Part shown: one piece after another, positions 10,561 to 22,524 of the stretch
Numbering within the stretch: position 1 is the stretch's first letter
Layout of the letters: every line of letters begins with the position of its first letter
Position numbers and translations under genes: made by a program
Origin: Coriaria nepalensis
Lineage: Eukaryota; Streptophyta; Magnoliopsida; Cucurbitales; Coriariaceae
Length of the DNA stretch: 64,000 nt
Assembly (NCBI GenBank): GCA_027186245.1
Contig: CP114493.1
Span: forward strand, 2,983,501 to 3,047,500
Reading direction: 5' to 3'
Notes under the pieces: generated by a model
Databases searched by the model: none
Told to the model about the DNA's origin: nothing
Seen by the model: the letters and a program-made list of their open reading frames with translations, nothing else

Positions 10561-11413
10561 TTTGTTCTTTAAGGAGTTAAAAAAAGCATTAATTATTCAT
10601 GTGCTACTTGGAATAGATTATAATAAGCATGACTAATTGTATAATTATATCTAAATTAGTTAAATCTAAAGGGTGTTTGGATTTTTCTAAAGAGCATTGA
10701 CATGCATAAAAGTAAGGATAGTAATATAAAATATATGTAAATTGAATTGTTCACATGTTACGTGCATTTAATATATGTGCTTGTTGTAGTGTTAATATTG
10801 CATGTATATTGTTTGATGGGACTAATTTATTAAAAATCCCTTCTTAGATCATAACAAGCTCCTAAGTCATGAAATTGATTTTTTTTTTGGTTGATGTGCC
10901 TTCCAAACATTATAATACATATCGGGTTGGTGAACTATAAGTACAACCCAAGCTCCTTTTAGGTGTTTATAACTAGTTTTAAATCATGTACTTATTATTG
11001 CATGCATATGAACTTGCATGTGATGCCGAGTATACTTGATTTATCATTTTGATCTTGGCCAAGATCCCTTGGGGTCCCGTTTAATATTTCAATACCATGC
11101 ATGAATGTTTTGGTGATTTTATGCCATGGTATTGGGTAACATTTCAAGAGGCTATATCGATGGTAGGTAAGACAAACGAGTTATATAGTTGATACAATTG
11201 TAAAGAGTTTACTGCCTTTATTATATATTACAATGGTCAAGCTTCCTTAGGGTTGTAATATGTAATATAAGATTTTTTTCCAGCTAAAAAAAAGTATTTT
11301 CTCGCATTATAAGAAATGTTAGATTAAGTCGTAAGAAAATAATGAGAGATACCACAATTAGTAAAAATCTACAATTTTTGTAGCAATTATTTTTTTAAAG
11401 TTAGTACGTTATC
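10561..11413. other. Unassigned sequence upstream of the first copia
   Basis: No coding match and no 5' LTR resembling the 3' LTR of the adjacent copia could be found. The upstream end of that element is apparently lost or too diverged. Confidence 0.4.
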
Positions 11414-12740
11414 TTATATTCATGTAGCCAGCAATGAAAAATAGTCATTTGAAGCAAATACTTGAGCAAAATAAACTTGTCGGCTCTAATTTTGGCATCG
11501 ATAGTTGAGAATCGTTCTCAATTATGAACAATTATCTCATATCCTTACGAAACGCCTGAAAGAAGCTCCAGCTGAAGGAGTTAATGATGAGACAGTTACT
11601 GCTTATCGTAAGTGAATGGACTAAACTGACGAGGTGTAGTACATTATTCTTACATCTATATCTAATGAGTTCCAAAGGCAATGAGAAAATGCACACCATT
11701 AAGATTATGTAACACCTAAATTGAATTTATGGTGGGAATACCTATAATGAGTAGTACAAGGTCTTAAAAGAACTGTTTCGGATGAAAATGGCCATGAATA
11801 TACCTATTAGAGAATGTGTATTGAAGATGATTAGGCTCATTGAGGAACTATCTGACCAAGGTTTCACAATTGATGCTGAATGAAGTAGTGACTTAATTCT
11901 CTAATCTCTTCCTAATGATTTTGACATGTTTGTGTTGAATTTTCATATGAACAAATAGAAGCCAATACTCAGTGATTTGCTAAAAATATTCTAAACAGTC
12001 GAACCATCCCTCAAGAAGAATGATAAGGCTATACTGCTTATGGGTGCCTTTGCCTCTTAGAAGAGGTAGTTTAGTTTCAAGCATACGAAGTATAGAAAAG
12101 GTCAAAGGCCTAAAATAAAGAGGGTTGAGGAATGGATAAGAAAAAAGATGCAAAATATTTCCATTGTAATCAAGTTGGACAGTGGAAAGAGGAACTGTAA
12201 GGAGTATCTAGCTTCTATCAAGAAACATGCTGATATTTTAGGTATGTTCATGATTGAGGTTAATTCTTCTTCTAACACTTGTTACACTTAGGTATTAGCT
12301 ATTGATTGTGTTTCTCATATTTGTAATAACATGTAAAACCTAAGAAGTAGAAAAAACTTGAAGAAATGAGAAGTCTTCCTAGAAGCAGGGAATGGCGCAA
12401 GAGTTATGGCATTAGCTATAAGGACTTTTATTGAAATGACTTGCTTAATAATGGTCCATATGTGCTTAACTGGAACGATAAAATGTGCCTCAATATTGAA
12501 CAGTTTAAAAAAAAGAAAGTTGAAAATGACTTGCTATATGCTAAAGCATTGTCGGTTTGGTTGGTCATGCTAATGAGATGAGAATCAACAAATTGCATAA
12601 AATGAATATTTAGATCCTTTTGAAATCGAATCAATACTAACTTGTGAGTCTTGTCTACTAGAAAAAATGAACACAACTCCTTATAGTTGAATTGGAGAAA
12701 TGGCAACCGAATTATTAGGGATAATACATATTTATGTATG
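11414..12740 (+). pseudogene. Ty1/copia element 1: gag, protease and pre-integrase
   Basis: Gag starts near 11430 (MKNSHLKQILEQNKLVGSNF). It continues through FRMKMAMNTPIRECVLKMI, LIEELSDQGFTIDAE and PNDFDMFVLNFHMNK to the CCHC zinc knuckle (FHCNQVGQWKRNC, with a changed last position). The protease-like segment follows (TWVLAIDCVSHICNNMQNL, where Thr/Asp-Cys-Gly is altered) with GNGARVMALAIRTF. The pre-integrase block is near 12560-12710 (GHANEMRINKLHKMN), leading into the integrase start EMATELLGIIH. Several stops and frameshifts are present. The frame is cut by an LTR at 12741. The matching reverse transcriptase lies beyond that LTR at 15150. Confidence 0.88.
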
Positions 12741-14930
12741 TGAAAGTATAATTCCCGTCAAGCCAATCGAGTATGACCCGATAGGGTCAAATACTTATGA
12801 GAATCAATATTGAATTGTATAAGTTATCAACGTAATTAAGTGTATAAATTTAATAGAGCATATAATAAGCTATCATAATGTTATAAAATTGTAAATAACA
12901 TTATGCATGCATGTTATAAAATTGTAAATAACATTATGCATGCATGTTTAATTGCATTGCATATTTTATAGATTCTCGGGTCTTAGACTTGCACTTGAAA
13001 TCATGATAGAGATTATGCTCTGTGAGATCCAAGGTTGCCTATGGTCTGAGATCCAAATAGTTCATAGTCATAGAATTGTCATGGGATAATGACAGTCCTA
13101 GTAGACTATTACATGCACTATCATCTTTGAAAGAATAATGATATTCTCATAATCATTGATATTAGAGAATACTGAAATAGGCATGTAGGTGATTAGTAGA
13201 GACTCAATCACTGAATGTGATTACTTGACAAACCTCATTGGTAATAATATTAACTGTTAATGAGAATTATCTGGTGACTATGGCACTTGTGACTCACATA
13301 CGTGAGATCATTACAGAACTAGCATATGAGATATCATGCTTCGATATCATTCTACGTGATTTTTTCCAAGGGTCACCAAAACGATGACCAATTGGATGTG
13401 TTCAAGTAAGTGCAATCTATAGGGTGATAAGAGGGGATTCATCACCTATACATAAGAAGGAAGGTTCTATGAATGATATATCTTGTGCAATGAAGAAAAT
13501 CTTTGCACAAAGTAGTATGGTATGAAAAGAGTTTTTATAAATCCATTGTCTAGTTGTATAAGCGATCATCTGATTCCTAAGGTTAGTCTAGTAGGGTCTA
13601 ACAGTTAAACTAAGCCCTAAGACATTTGGAACTCGGGATGGATGGAAAGATTAATCTAGTACAATAATAGTCATCTACGGTTCTTTTTGAGGTTCTTTAT
13701 ACTCATCATTACATGGGTGACCCCGCCTTGCTAGAGCCCAATGCAAGCCCATTATTTTAAGTTAATTGATCATGAAGATAATCATATTAACTATTTGGCT
13801 TAAAAGGTATTTTAATGTCCAAAGGGTCCATTAATAAGAAATGATAAAATTCACAAATTGTTGTGGGGCGTACCTACCAGTGTAGTATATATAACCTATC
13901 CGATTACACACACAAAGAATGATTGGATCTCTATTGAATTCTAAAGTGTAGAATTTTGACTCATTCTTAAAGAACTTGATTTAAATAATTACATCATTGA
14001 TTTGTTAAATTTGTTAAGTCTAAATTTTACTTGAAAGTCAATAACTGATAGGAAGAATATTTAATTGATTAAATAAATTTATTAAATGAAGATTTAATGA
14101 ATAAAGTCAAATAATATTTTTCGGGTAAAAAATAACAAACCCGGTTGGTAATTAAAGTGTTAATAGGATAAATTGGGCATATGTGGAAAGGCACAAATTA
14201 AAATAAGGACTTTATCAGTTAAAGTTTGATAGTATTTTTAAATGGTAAAAATTCTCAAGCTATGATAAAAATAACTGTACTGCGGTAAAAATAATCATGT
14301 GGGCCCGTGGTAATTATTCACTTGGTAACCTTGTGACTGGAGTCACATGAATTATGTGTATCTACTTGGTAAAGACATGATTCATATGAATACCCCGCTT
14401 TTAAAGTGGTGAAGCATGAAACAGATAGAAAAATAGTTTTCTATCATGCTTTTCTTTTTCTCTTACTTTAGTATTCCATAATGCCTCATTAAAAGAGAAA
14501 TTGTTCCCTAGCAAAGAGATGGCCAACCACATTTATGAGTGAGAAAGAAAAGAGAGTTTTTTTTTTTTAGTTTTTCCTCTCAAGCTTTCAAGATCAAACC
14601 TCTCCCTTTCCCCAAGTTTCTTATTGATGTGTTGAGATTGAAACTAGAAAGATACCTTGCGAGTTCTTGTTTGTGTGGATCAATGTTAGAGGTCGGATTA
14701 AGACTTAGAACCGAAGAACTAGTAACAACACACGACAGAACAAAGAGGATGAGGCAGTGGTTTCTTTAAGTTGTGTGAAAAACTATCTGAGTTTTAGTGG
14801 AATGGAAAGTAAGGTACAAATCTCATCTCTACTAGCTCGGATTTTGTAGATCTACTTTTTACTTGCTTGGATCTTATAGATCTACTTATTTTTATTGTTT
14901 GATCATTATTTATTTATGTTTACCGCAATT
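12741..14930 (+). mobile_element. Copia-family LTR inserted in element 1
   Basis: This starts TGAAAGTATAATTCCC, parallel to the LTR start at 16739 (TGAAAGTTACATGTC). It shares the diagnostic internal order of the family: an AATCATGATAGAGATTATGC block, GATTCATAGTCATAGAATT-type sequence, a GTAGGTGATTAGTAGAGAC block, and a terminal TTACCGC near 14930. The insertion lies just after integrase start codons (LGIIH). No primer-binding site follows, so it is a solo LTR. The 5' flank is GTATG; a clear 3' duplicate was not found. A 33-bp tandem repeat lies within. Confidence 0.75.
12878..12943 (+). repeat. 33-bp perfect tandem repeat x2 in the LTR
   Basis: 12878-12910 is identical to 12911-12943, both ending TTATGCATGC. 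Confidence 0.95.
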
Positions 14931-14939
14931 CGAGATGAG

Positions 14940-16738
14940 TTTTATATTCATTTACATCAATTCGAATCTTGGTGTAGTCCAGTTAGATCGAGAACCCATA
15001 TATCGATTTTTGAAATTATATTTCCACTCTAGGTTCGAGGAGATGTGCCAACCTATAGTTGATGAAATTTAAGATCTATAATATGACACTCAAATCGAGA
15101 ATCCTTTAGGAACTGACCTATAGTTGAGAAGCCTTCGAAATAAGGAACAATGACTTCTCAAAGTATACACTCTATTCATAGATTTGGTAGAAAGACCAAC
15201 AAACCCAAGAGATATGGATTTCTAGTAAAAAATCCCAAAGAGGGTTTGATAGTAGATGATGAATATATGAGCTACACTAAGGCTATCAATAACCACCATT
15301 CCAGGAAACGGCTTAGAGCGATGAAAGTCGAAATAGATTCCATGTGTGTCAACCAAGTATGGTTATTAATGGATTCACCTGAAGGGATAATCACATAGGA
15401 AGCAAAGAAGTCTGCTAAAAAAAAAAAGACTAGGACGGATGGACGAGTCAAAACTTTACAAAGCTAGACTTTTGGCCAAGGGCTATAGACAAAAAGAATG
15501 CATCGACTATGATGAAACCTTTTCACCTATAGCCATTACTAAATCTATTAGGATATTACTTGTAATAGATACCTATTACTATTATGAAATCTAGCAAATG
15601 GATATGAAATCACAATCTTGAATGGACACCTCGAAAAAGAAGTGTATATGATACAGTCGGAAGGTTTCATAGACAAGGACATAAGGAAGTTATGTAAATT
15701 ACAAAGATAAATTTATGGATTTTAAGCAAGCATCTCAAAGTGGAATATCCGTTTTGATGAGACAATCAAATTGTGATTTTATCATGAACGAGGATGATTC
15801 TTATGGATACAAGAAGGTTAGTGGGAGTAAAGTAGTGCTCATAATTCTGTACATTAATGATATACTACTCATAGGAACTGGTGTAGGTATGTTATAGGTA
15901 ATGAAATTTTGGTTATCAAAAACTTTCCCTATGAAATATTTGGGGTGAAGCATCATCTTATGTCGTAGGGATAAAGATTTATAAATATAGATTCACAAGA
16001 TTTCTAGGCTTAACCCAATCAACGTAGCTAGACAAAATACTAAAGATATTTAGTATGAAAGATTTCAAAAGAGGATATTACCTATGTATCATGGAGTCTA
16101 TCTTTCCAAATCGATGTCTCATAAGACACAACAAGAAAGAGATGAAATGGCTGATGTCCCATATACTTCGGCAATGGGATCAATTATGTACACCATGCTA
16201 TGGACGAGACCGGATATTACCTATGGAGGAAACGAATTAAAAATTGAGGGCTTTATAAACTCAAGTTTTCAATCAAATGTTGATGAAAGTAAATCAATTT
16301 CGGGGTTTGTTTTCGTACCCAATGGAGGAGTGGTAAGTTAGAAGAGTTCCAAAGGAAATAACCATAGATCCCACAATTGAGGTCGAATACATTGCAATTT
16401 TTGAAGTGGAAAAATAAGTTGTTTAGATGAAGAAGTTCATAACCGAACATGAAGTCCTTAACATTGCTGATCACATAGTTGTATACTACGATAAAAACTG
16501 TGTGATGGTGCAAGCAAAGGATCTCATATATCACCAGAAATTCAAACACATGTTGTGATAGTTCCATCTAATTCAAGAAATAGTTGGAAGAGGAGATGTG
16601 AATATTAAGCGAATCGATACAAACAATAACATTGATGGTCAATTCGATAAAGAGTTTTCCCAAAAAAAAACTTTAATCACCATCTTGAGAGAACATGATT
16701 AGATTCAGGCACGATTGACTTTAATGCAAGTGAGGGAT
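14940..16738 (+). pseudogene. Ty1/copia element 1: integrase tail, reverse transcriptase and RNase H
   Basis: The integrase-RT linker is 14940-15150. RT starts KRYGFLVKNP (15210), then EEAMK-type sequence RLRAMKVEIDSMCVNQVW, then pieces in shifting frames: ARLLAKGYRQKECIDYDETF (15460), SIRILL (15545), IYGF-QASQSGI (15715), the catalytic-region remnant LIILYINDILLIGTG (15840, Asp-Asp changed to Asn-Asp) and YTSAMGSIMYTMLWTRPDIT (16165). RNase H runs 16228-16690: INSSFQSNVDESKSISGFVF, then TIEVEYIAIFEVEK and the DKNCVMVQAKD region. Multiple stops and frameshifts make it inactive. The core integrase is absent, lost around the LTR insertion at 12741-14930. A polypurine tract AAGTGAGGGA ends at 16738, directly before the 3' LTR. 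Confidence 0.88.
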
Positions 16739-18985
16739 TGAAAGTTACATGTCGGTTAAGCTAATCAGTTAGTTCAATAGGGCATAATAGACTTTAATAG
16801 ACAAACTTTTTGATATATAATAATTGGCAAACGGTTGATATATTTGACTTTTATCATCATTAAGGTATTTATTATTTATCATGCTTATTATTATGTTGTA
16901 TATATATTAATTAAATGCCTATCATGATAAAGTCCTAGAACTGTAAGTTACGCACTTGATCCATGATGGAGATCATGCTAGGTAAGAATCAAGATGCTTA
17001 AAACCTAAATATATGAATTGTTCATTGTCATAGAATTAATGAGACAAGATATTGATAATTTGCTAAGACCATTGCATGCATTATCTTCTTAATTCTTAAC
17101 TATGGTTGATCTCAATACTATTGATATTGGCAGAATATCTGTATAAGCATGTAGGTGCTTAGTGGGAGACAAATCACTGAATGTGACATTAGATAACCTC
17201 AATGGTATTTATACTAACTATTAATGAGCATTTATCTAAGTAACTATATATGTTAATGATTCTCAAACTTGAGATCATCATATAATCTTATACTATGAGT
17301 TTTATACTTTGACATTATCCTAAAATATCCGAGTTAAGGATCATAACATGATAAACCATTGCGTATAGTGTCAGGTATGAAGGTTAGAAGTGATAAAGAT
17401 GAGATCTATTGCTCTAGCATAAGGAAGAGAAAAATCCTATTAACATAATATGCTCGTCTATGTAATAAAGAAATCTTTTCGAAGTAGTATTGTAAGAAAA
17501 TAAAGTTTTATGTAAAGTCATTGTCTCATTAAATAGAGAGATATTTTTATATGTTTTATCTATTGAGATTTAACAGTAAAACATACCCTAGGACAAAACG
17601 AGATATTGGCCAAATTGAAGAATATTAATCACACGGTAATAGCCATACACATTCTTTCCCAAGAAATTGTAAACCTTTCATCTCATAGGTAAACTTGAAA
17701 TTTTACTAGAAATCAATCTTGGTTTAGAAGGTTTAAATTAAGTTGATCATGAGATGATTAAATTTATAAATATATAGGTTAATTTTTTAAAAAAAGCAGG
17801 GACTATGTAGGCCAGATGTAAGGTCAAACATGTCTAATTAATGAATTAGATAAAATCATGAATAATCCTAAATTATATCATGTTGTCATGATGTAGAACC
17901 TAACAAATCACACACATAAAGACTAAAAGTACCTCAAAAGGTATTTTCATAAATTGGAGAAAAATACATTATATAAATAATACAATTATTGAGTATCAAA
18001 ATAAAATAGTCAAAAGAATTAATTTATTTAGATATCATGCTACACTATTAATACAACTAAGTGTGTTATATAGTCTAATTAAATATTAATAATTTATTAT
18101 AAGAATTTAAATTGATTAATTAGATTAATTAATTTATTCTTGATGATATGAGTTAATATTAATGAATAAGATTGATTAATAAATTTATATAGGGTTTGTC
18201 AAGGACAAAGTCGAGTTTAAAGAGTTAAAGAATAGTTTGATAAATTGATATATTGGACTTTTTTCTCATTAATTATGAATTAATTGTAAAGTCAAATTTA
18301 ATCAACCCATGCCGGTCACATGCATGAAGTTGTATGTGACATACTTCTTACCTTAATTAAGATTAAATATAATAATTAATCTAAATAAATAATTAAATAA
18401 AAGGTGTATGGGCTTTTCATTTGAAGTGTGGACCGTAAGGCCTATTTGATGGTCACATTTATATGTGGTTAATCCTTATTTGATTAACTTATATTTTTGG
18501 GTAATTATTATAATGATTAGATACTAACGGGAAAGTTAATGTAATTAAGAGATTTTGCCTCCTCTTCAAGTATCCTACATAAGAGGCCTTGAAAATTCAT
18601 TCCATCTTCCTCTTTATAATGGTCGAAATTTTTAGAGAAAAATTTTTCCTCTTTCTTCGTTTGGGAGTTTAGACGGTTCATGTATTTAACTCCCTAAGAG
18701 AGAAAAATTCTTGAGAGAAATTAAAATGTGTGAATCAAAATTAGAGGCAAAATGCTTGGATTGCTTCGTAATTCTACTTGAAGGGCTCTTCAATCATGTA
18801 TTACACTAACTATAGGAGAAGAAGATGTTTTTGGGGATTTGTTATTTAAACGTATAGAATGTGATAGTGTTCTTTTTTCGTTCTTATAATTATTTATTGC
18901 TTTAATTCTTATATTTTGACGTTTAAATAGTATAAAACGTTCTAGGCTTATGGGATCCAAATAATTTTAAATTACTGTTTTCTCT
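16739..18985 (+). mobile_element. 3' LTR of copia element 1
   Basis: This begins TGAAAGTTACATG right after the polypurine tract. It has the same block order as the LTR at 12741 (CATGATGGAGATCATGCT near 16982; GCATGTAGGTGCTTAGTGG near 17146) and ends near an AAATTACTGTTTTC stretch around 18975. About 2.2 kb long, a large LTR for copia. Divergence from the other LTRs is high, so the family is old. Confidence 0.75.
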
Positions 18986-19242
18986 GCTGAGTTCCATATG
19001 TATTATATATGGCTGGCCATCTAGAGAGGGAAGACATGTTTTAGGTTTCGTTAATTTAATCAATTAATATTAGCTCAACAAACAAGTTCCAGTTTAGCCC
19101 ACTAACTATTTAATTCATTAGTATTTAATTAATCAATCAATTTTATTAGTACAAATTAAAATAATGTCATTAGTTGTGCTAACAAAAGTCCATATTAATG
19201 AACTAATAATTTATCATTTGATAATCTCATTATCAACATTTC

Positions 19243-19270
19243 TACCAAGGTGATGATCAGTAGCTGGTCC

Positions 19271-19307
<37 letters not shown>
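19243..19307 (+). other. rrn16 (fragment): Plastid-derived 16S rRNA fragment (NUPT), 65 bp
   Basis: The sequence reads TACCAAGG, GATGATCAGTAGCTGGTCCG, AGAGGATGATCAGCCACACT and GGGACTGAGACACGGC. This is the conserved small-subunit rRNA region near E. coli positions 260-330, in its plastid form (GGTCCGAGAGGATGATC). I see one difference from the plastid consensus as I know it (GTGATG for GCGATG). It is too short to be an rRNA gene and is embedded in AT-rich nuclear repeats, so it is a nuclear insert of plastid DNA. Confidence 0.85.
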
Positions 19308-19440
19308 ATTCTTAAGACCAAAGAGGTGGGCGGAAAAGGGGGGAAAGCTCTCCGTTCCTGCTTTACTCCGACAGCATCTAGGGTTCCTCGAACAATGTGA
19401 TATCTCACACCGAGTAAATCCTTAACCCTTCCCCCTCTTA
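19308..19440 (+). other. GC-richer segment adjoining the plastid insert, probably also organelle-derived
   Basis: It contains GGCGGAAAAGGGGGGAAAGC and TCTCCGTTCCTG, which resemble the plastid rRNA-operon spacer as I recall it, then TGATATCTCACACCGAGTAA and a CCTTCCCCCTCTTA run. These do not follow the 16S segment in a plastome, so the insert would be a patchwork. The assignment is from memory. Confidence 0.45.
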
Positions 19441-20179
19441 CTATAATTTAATTCTATTTATTTTAAATTAGTAGTATTCTAAATCAATTTTCACGATGGA
19501 AATAAATATTTATTTATTTTTTCAAATAACAAAATAATATGTTAGTTACTCTTATTTCTTTTGTCTATAACTACTAGGTATATGTAGAGAAGAGTAATTT
19601 ATGATTTTATCTTTAAACACTATTAAAAACAAGCGAGGTAGCAATTCCAATAAAATGTTGTTAATAATAGCAACACGATTTAACATAACAACCCGATTAT
19701 AAAATGGTAAGCCGCTGTCTGAACTTTAGCGGCCCTTACTGTTGTGTCGCTGTAATTGAAGGGTTCCAATAATGTATATATATAATATGTTGAAATGAAG
19801 GGAGACAGCATGAAGAAGAAATGAGAAACCTTATTTCTGTAGAGATCTTGATTATATATTGTCTTCTAGGGACCAAGAAAGCACATTCTTAGTAAACCCA
19901 TCCATGTCTTTAACCCTATCCGTTTCCTCGCTCACTAATTTGCCTATCTACGAACGCATTTCTCAGCTTGAAAAGAAAAACAAAAAACACATGGAAAGAG
20001 GAATCTCATAGTACAAGCACGAGTATTAGAGGAAACTGAAGGAGATTTATAGAACCAGGATGGAACCAGGAGGGTTGCTAGAACTATGGCAGACCTGTAC
20101 GCATAAAGAAACACAACAGAGCACCCAGGAAGGGAGAAAACAAAACCAATGTTGTCAATATCGTAACTGATGAGGTACA
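19441..20179. other. Unassigned, possibly decayed copia gag at its end
   Basis: No domain is firmly recognised. From about 20100 the plus strand may be the gag-protease linker of the copia that follows, since the frame runs into its protease block. Confidence 0.35.
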
Positions 20180-20456
20180 TGATGCTTTCTTATTATATGT
20201 AGCTAATTCTTTTGACACTTGGGTTCTAGATTCATGAGTTTATTTCCATATCATTACACACCGAGAAATCATGGGGAATTATATTACTGGTGATTTCGGA
20301 AGGTGTGTATGGCTGATAGTGAAGCCATGGATATAGTGGATATGGGAGAACCCAAGTGTCGCCTATTGAAGAGTCCACATGGCTAATGAAGGATGTTCGA
20401 CATGTTCCAAAGTTGATGCACAATTTATTTTATGTTGGTCAACTTGATGATGATGG
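20180..20456 (+). pseudogene. Ty1/copia element 2: protease segment
   Basis: The reading is ANSFDTWVLDS (the VLDSG-type aspartyl protease motif), then FHITTHREIMENYI with small frame shifts. After that comes YMADSEAMD, then WLMKDVRHVPKLMHNLFYVG and QLDDDG. This is the standard copia protease-to-pre-integrase order. The frame is cut at 20457 by an LTR and resumes at about 22525. Stops are present. Confidence 0.85.
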
Positions 20457-22519
20457 TGAAAATGTATATCCATCAAGCTAATCGGATTAGGCCTGATGGA
20501 TATATATTTTGTGGGATATAATTTTATTTATAAATATTAACGATATTATTTTTTGTTCAATAATAAGAATGTCATTCATCAATTCATCATGTTTATTAAG
20601 TAGAAATTAATATTTTATGTTCTATAAATATATATCATGATCAAGTACAATGTTTTAAGTTATGCACTTTAGAGACTAAAATAGAGATCATATTTATTGA
20701 ACTCAAGTTGTTTCAAACTTAAAGACAAAAATTATTTGTTGTTATAGGATTTCAGGAATAGATGTTGATGATTCAGATAGACAATCACATAGTTTATGAC
20801 CTAAAATGTTTAGAGTGGCCGATATCATAGCCATAGATGTTAGTGGAGCATCGTGATTATTATGTGGGTGCTTAGTAGAGACTAAAGGTATCGAACATTA
20901 CACTTAGATAATACTCATAAGTAATTAATACTAACATTACAATATAGTTAGGTATTTTACATCATAATGTAACGTTACACTTTGATATTATTCCAATTAG
21001 CCCTAGCAAAAGATGGGCACGGGGTAAACCATTGGGTATGAAATATTATATATGAGGATTATGAGTAATCAAGAGAGAATCCATCACTTTGATATTATTC
21101 CAATTAGCCCTAGCAAAAGATGGGCACGGGGTAAACCATTGGGTATGAAATATTATATATGAGGATTTTGAGTAATCAAGAGTGAATCCATCTTTTATGT
21201 ATTTGGAAATAAGTTCTATGAGTTATATATTTTATTGAATAATAAAATCCTTACAATGTAGTATGGTATGAAAAGTGTTTCAGTAAATCCATTGTCTATG
21301 TTCATTAAAGATTTTACAATTCATATAATTTTTTAATTAGAGTTTAACAATTAAACTATGCCCTAAGACTAATTGGAAAATTGATTAGATGGAAGGATCA
21401 TTACAATACAGTTGTAGTCACAACATGTTCCTGTAAAAAATGCTTACTTCTCATATCTTGGGTATCATTGACACATTGTTGGAAGTCAATCTTGGGTTAG
21501 ACGTTTAAGTTAATAATTATGAGATGATTGAATTAACCATTTAGTTTAAAATATGTTTTAAAGCTAAACAAATATAATTATGAATTAGATAAAATCATAA
21601 AGTGTTATGAGATTTTCTTACCAGCATGATATAGAATTTATTCGGTTACATGCATTAAAGATTAGATGTAACTCAATTAAGTTTTCTATAAGGTTAAGGG
21701 AAACATACAATTTTGATTTTATGAGTAAAATCATAATTTATTTTATAGTATACCTATAAGGGCAAAATTATAAATTATTAATTTATTAACTCTAATGCTG
21801 TGTAGTTTTGCTAACACAACTAAGCATGATATTAATTCAATTATAAATTAATAATTTACATCTTGACTATTTGTTTAATTATAAAAGTATCTTGAAGTTC
21901 TGTAATTAGGAATTAAAAATTAAAATGTTAATGAGCTAATTTGTTAATTTGATTTCATAGGTTAAATTAATCAAAATATTAATTAAAATACATGATCTAA
22001 AGGCCCATGACAAGGCCGACCAAATATTTGGTGGGTTTGACCTAATTGTTTGCATAATTTGTGTAAGGAAACTTAAGACCTAATGAAATATTATAATTAC
22101 CCCATTAGGATGGCCAAAAATCATAGGCTCTTACTTACATCTTGGCAAAACTCTCTAGTATGAGAAAGTGAGACTTTTACTTTCCTTTTTATAAGCTCGA
22201 TGAATAATGCGATGAAATTTAAAGTAGAAAATCAATATAGTGAACTAAATTACATGGATTATGATTAGAGGATGAATACTTGAGCAACTTAATCTTCCTA
22301 TTGAATTCGACCATGATAAAGGAGCAAGAAGATTCATTCAGTTCAATATTGAGATTAGTAAGTTCTCTTAGACCTTAATATTTTAGTTTCTTAGACCTTT
22401 TCAATATTTTTCATTAAATATATATTTGATATATGCTTGTATGATCGATCTTGGTGTATGTTTATGAGTTTAATCTATGTTTATGATTAAATCTCAAAAA
22501 CAAAATCAAAATTACCGCT
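20457..22519 (+). mobile_element. Copia-family LTR inserted in element 2
   Basis: This starts TGAAAATGTATATCC and ends near ATTACCGCT. Blocks shared with the LTRs at 12741 and 16739 include GTGGGTGCTTAGTAGAGACT and GGGGTAAACCATTGGGTATG. The host frame reads DDDG before it and YELL after it, so the insertion is clean. The 5-bp flanks (GATGG and TCTGG) match at three of five positions, a weak target-site duplication. Length about 2.06 kb. Confidence 0.75.
20978..21191 (+). repeat. 107-bp tandem duplication inside the LTR
   Basis: 20978-21084 and 21085-21191 are nearly identical, with a few single-base differences. Both begin CACTTTGATATTATTCC, so this is a recent local duplication. Confidence 0.95.
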
Positions 22520-22524
22520 TCTGG

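Noticed and set aside
10781..10790. TTGTAGTG-like motif as a second CACTA end
   Set aside because: It lacks the longer TIR and subterminal repeats and is too short to count.
14539..15072. Open frames of 76 and 69 codons on +
   Set aside because: They lie in the LTR end and the integrase tail, and match no protein of their own.
19214..19408. 64-codon frame on - over the plastid insert
   Set aside because: It is the reverse strand of rRNA-derived DNA.
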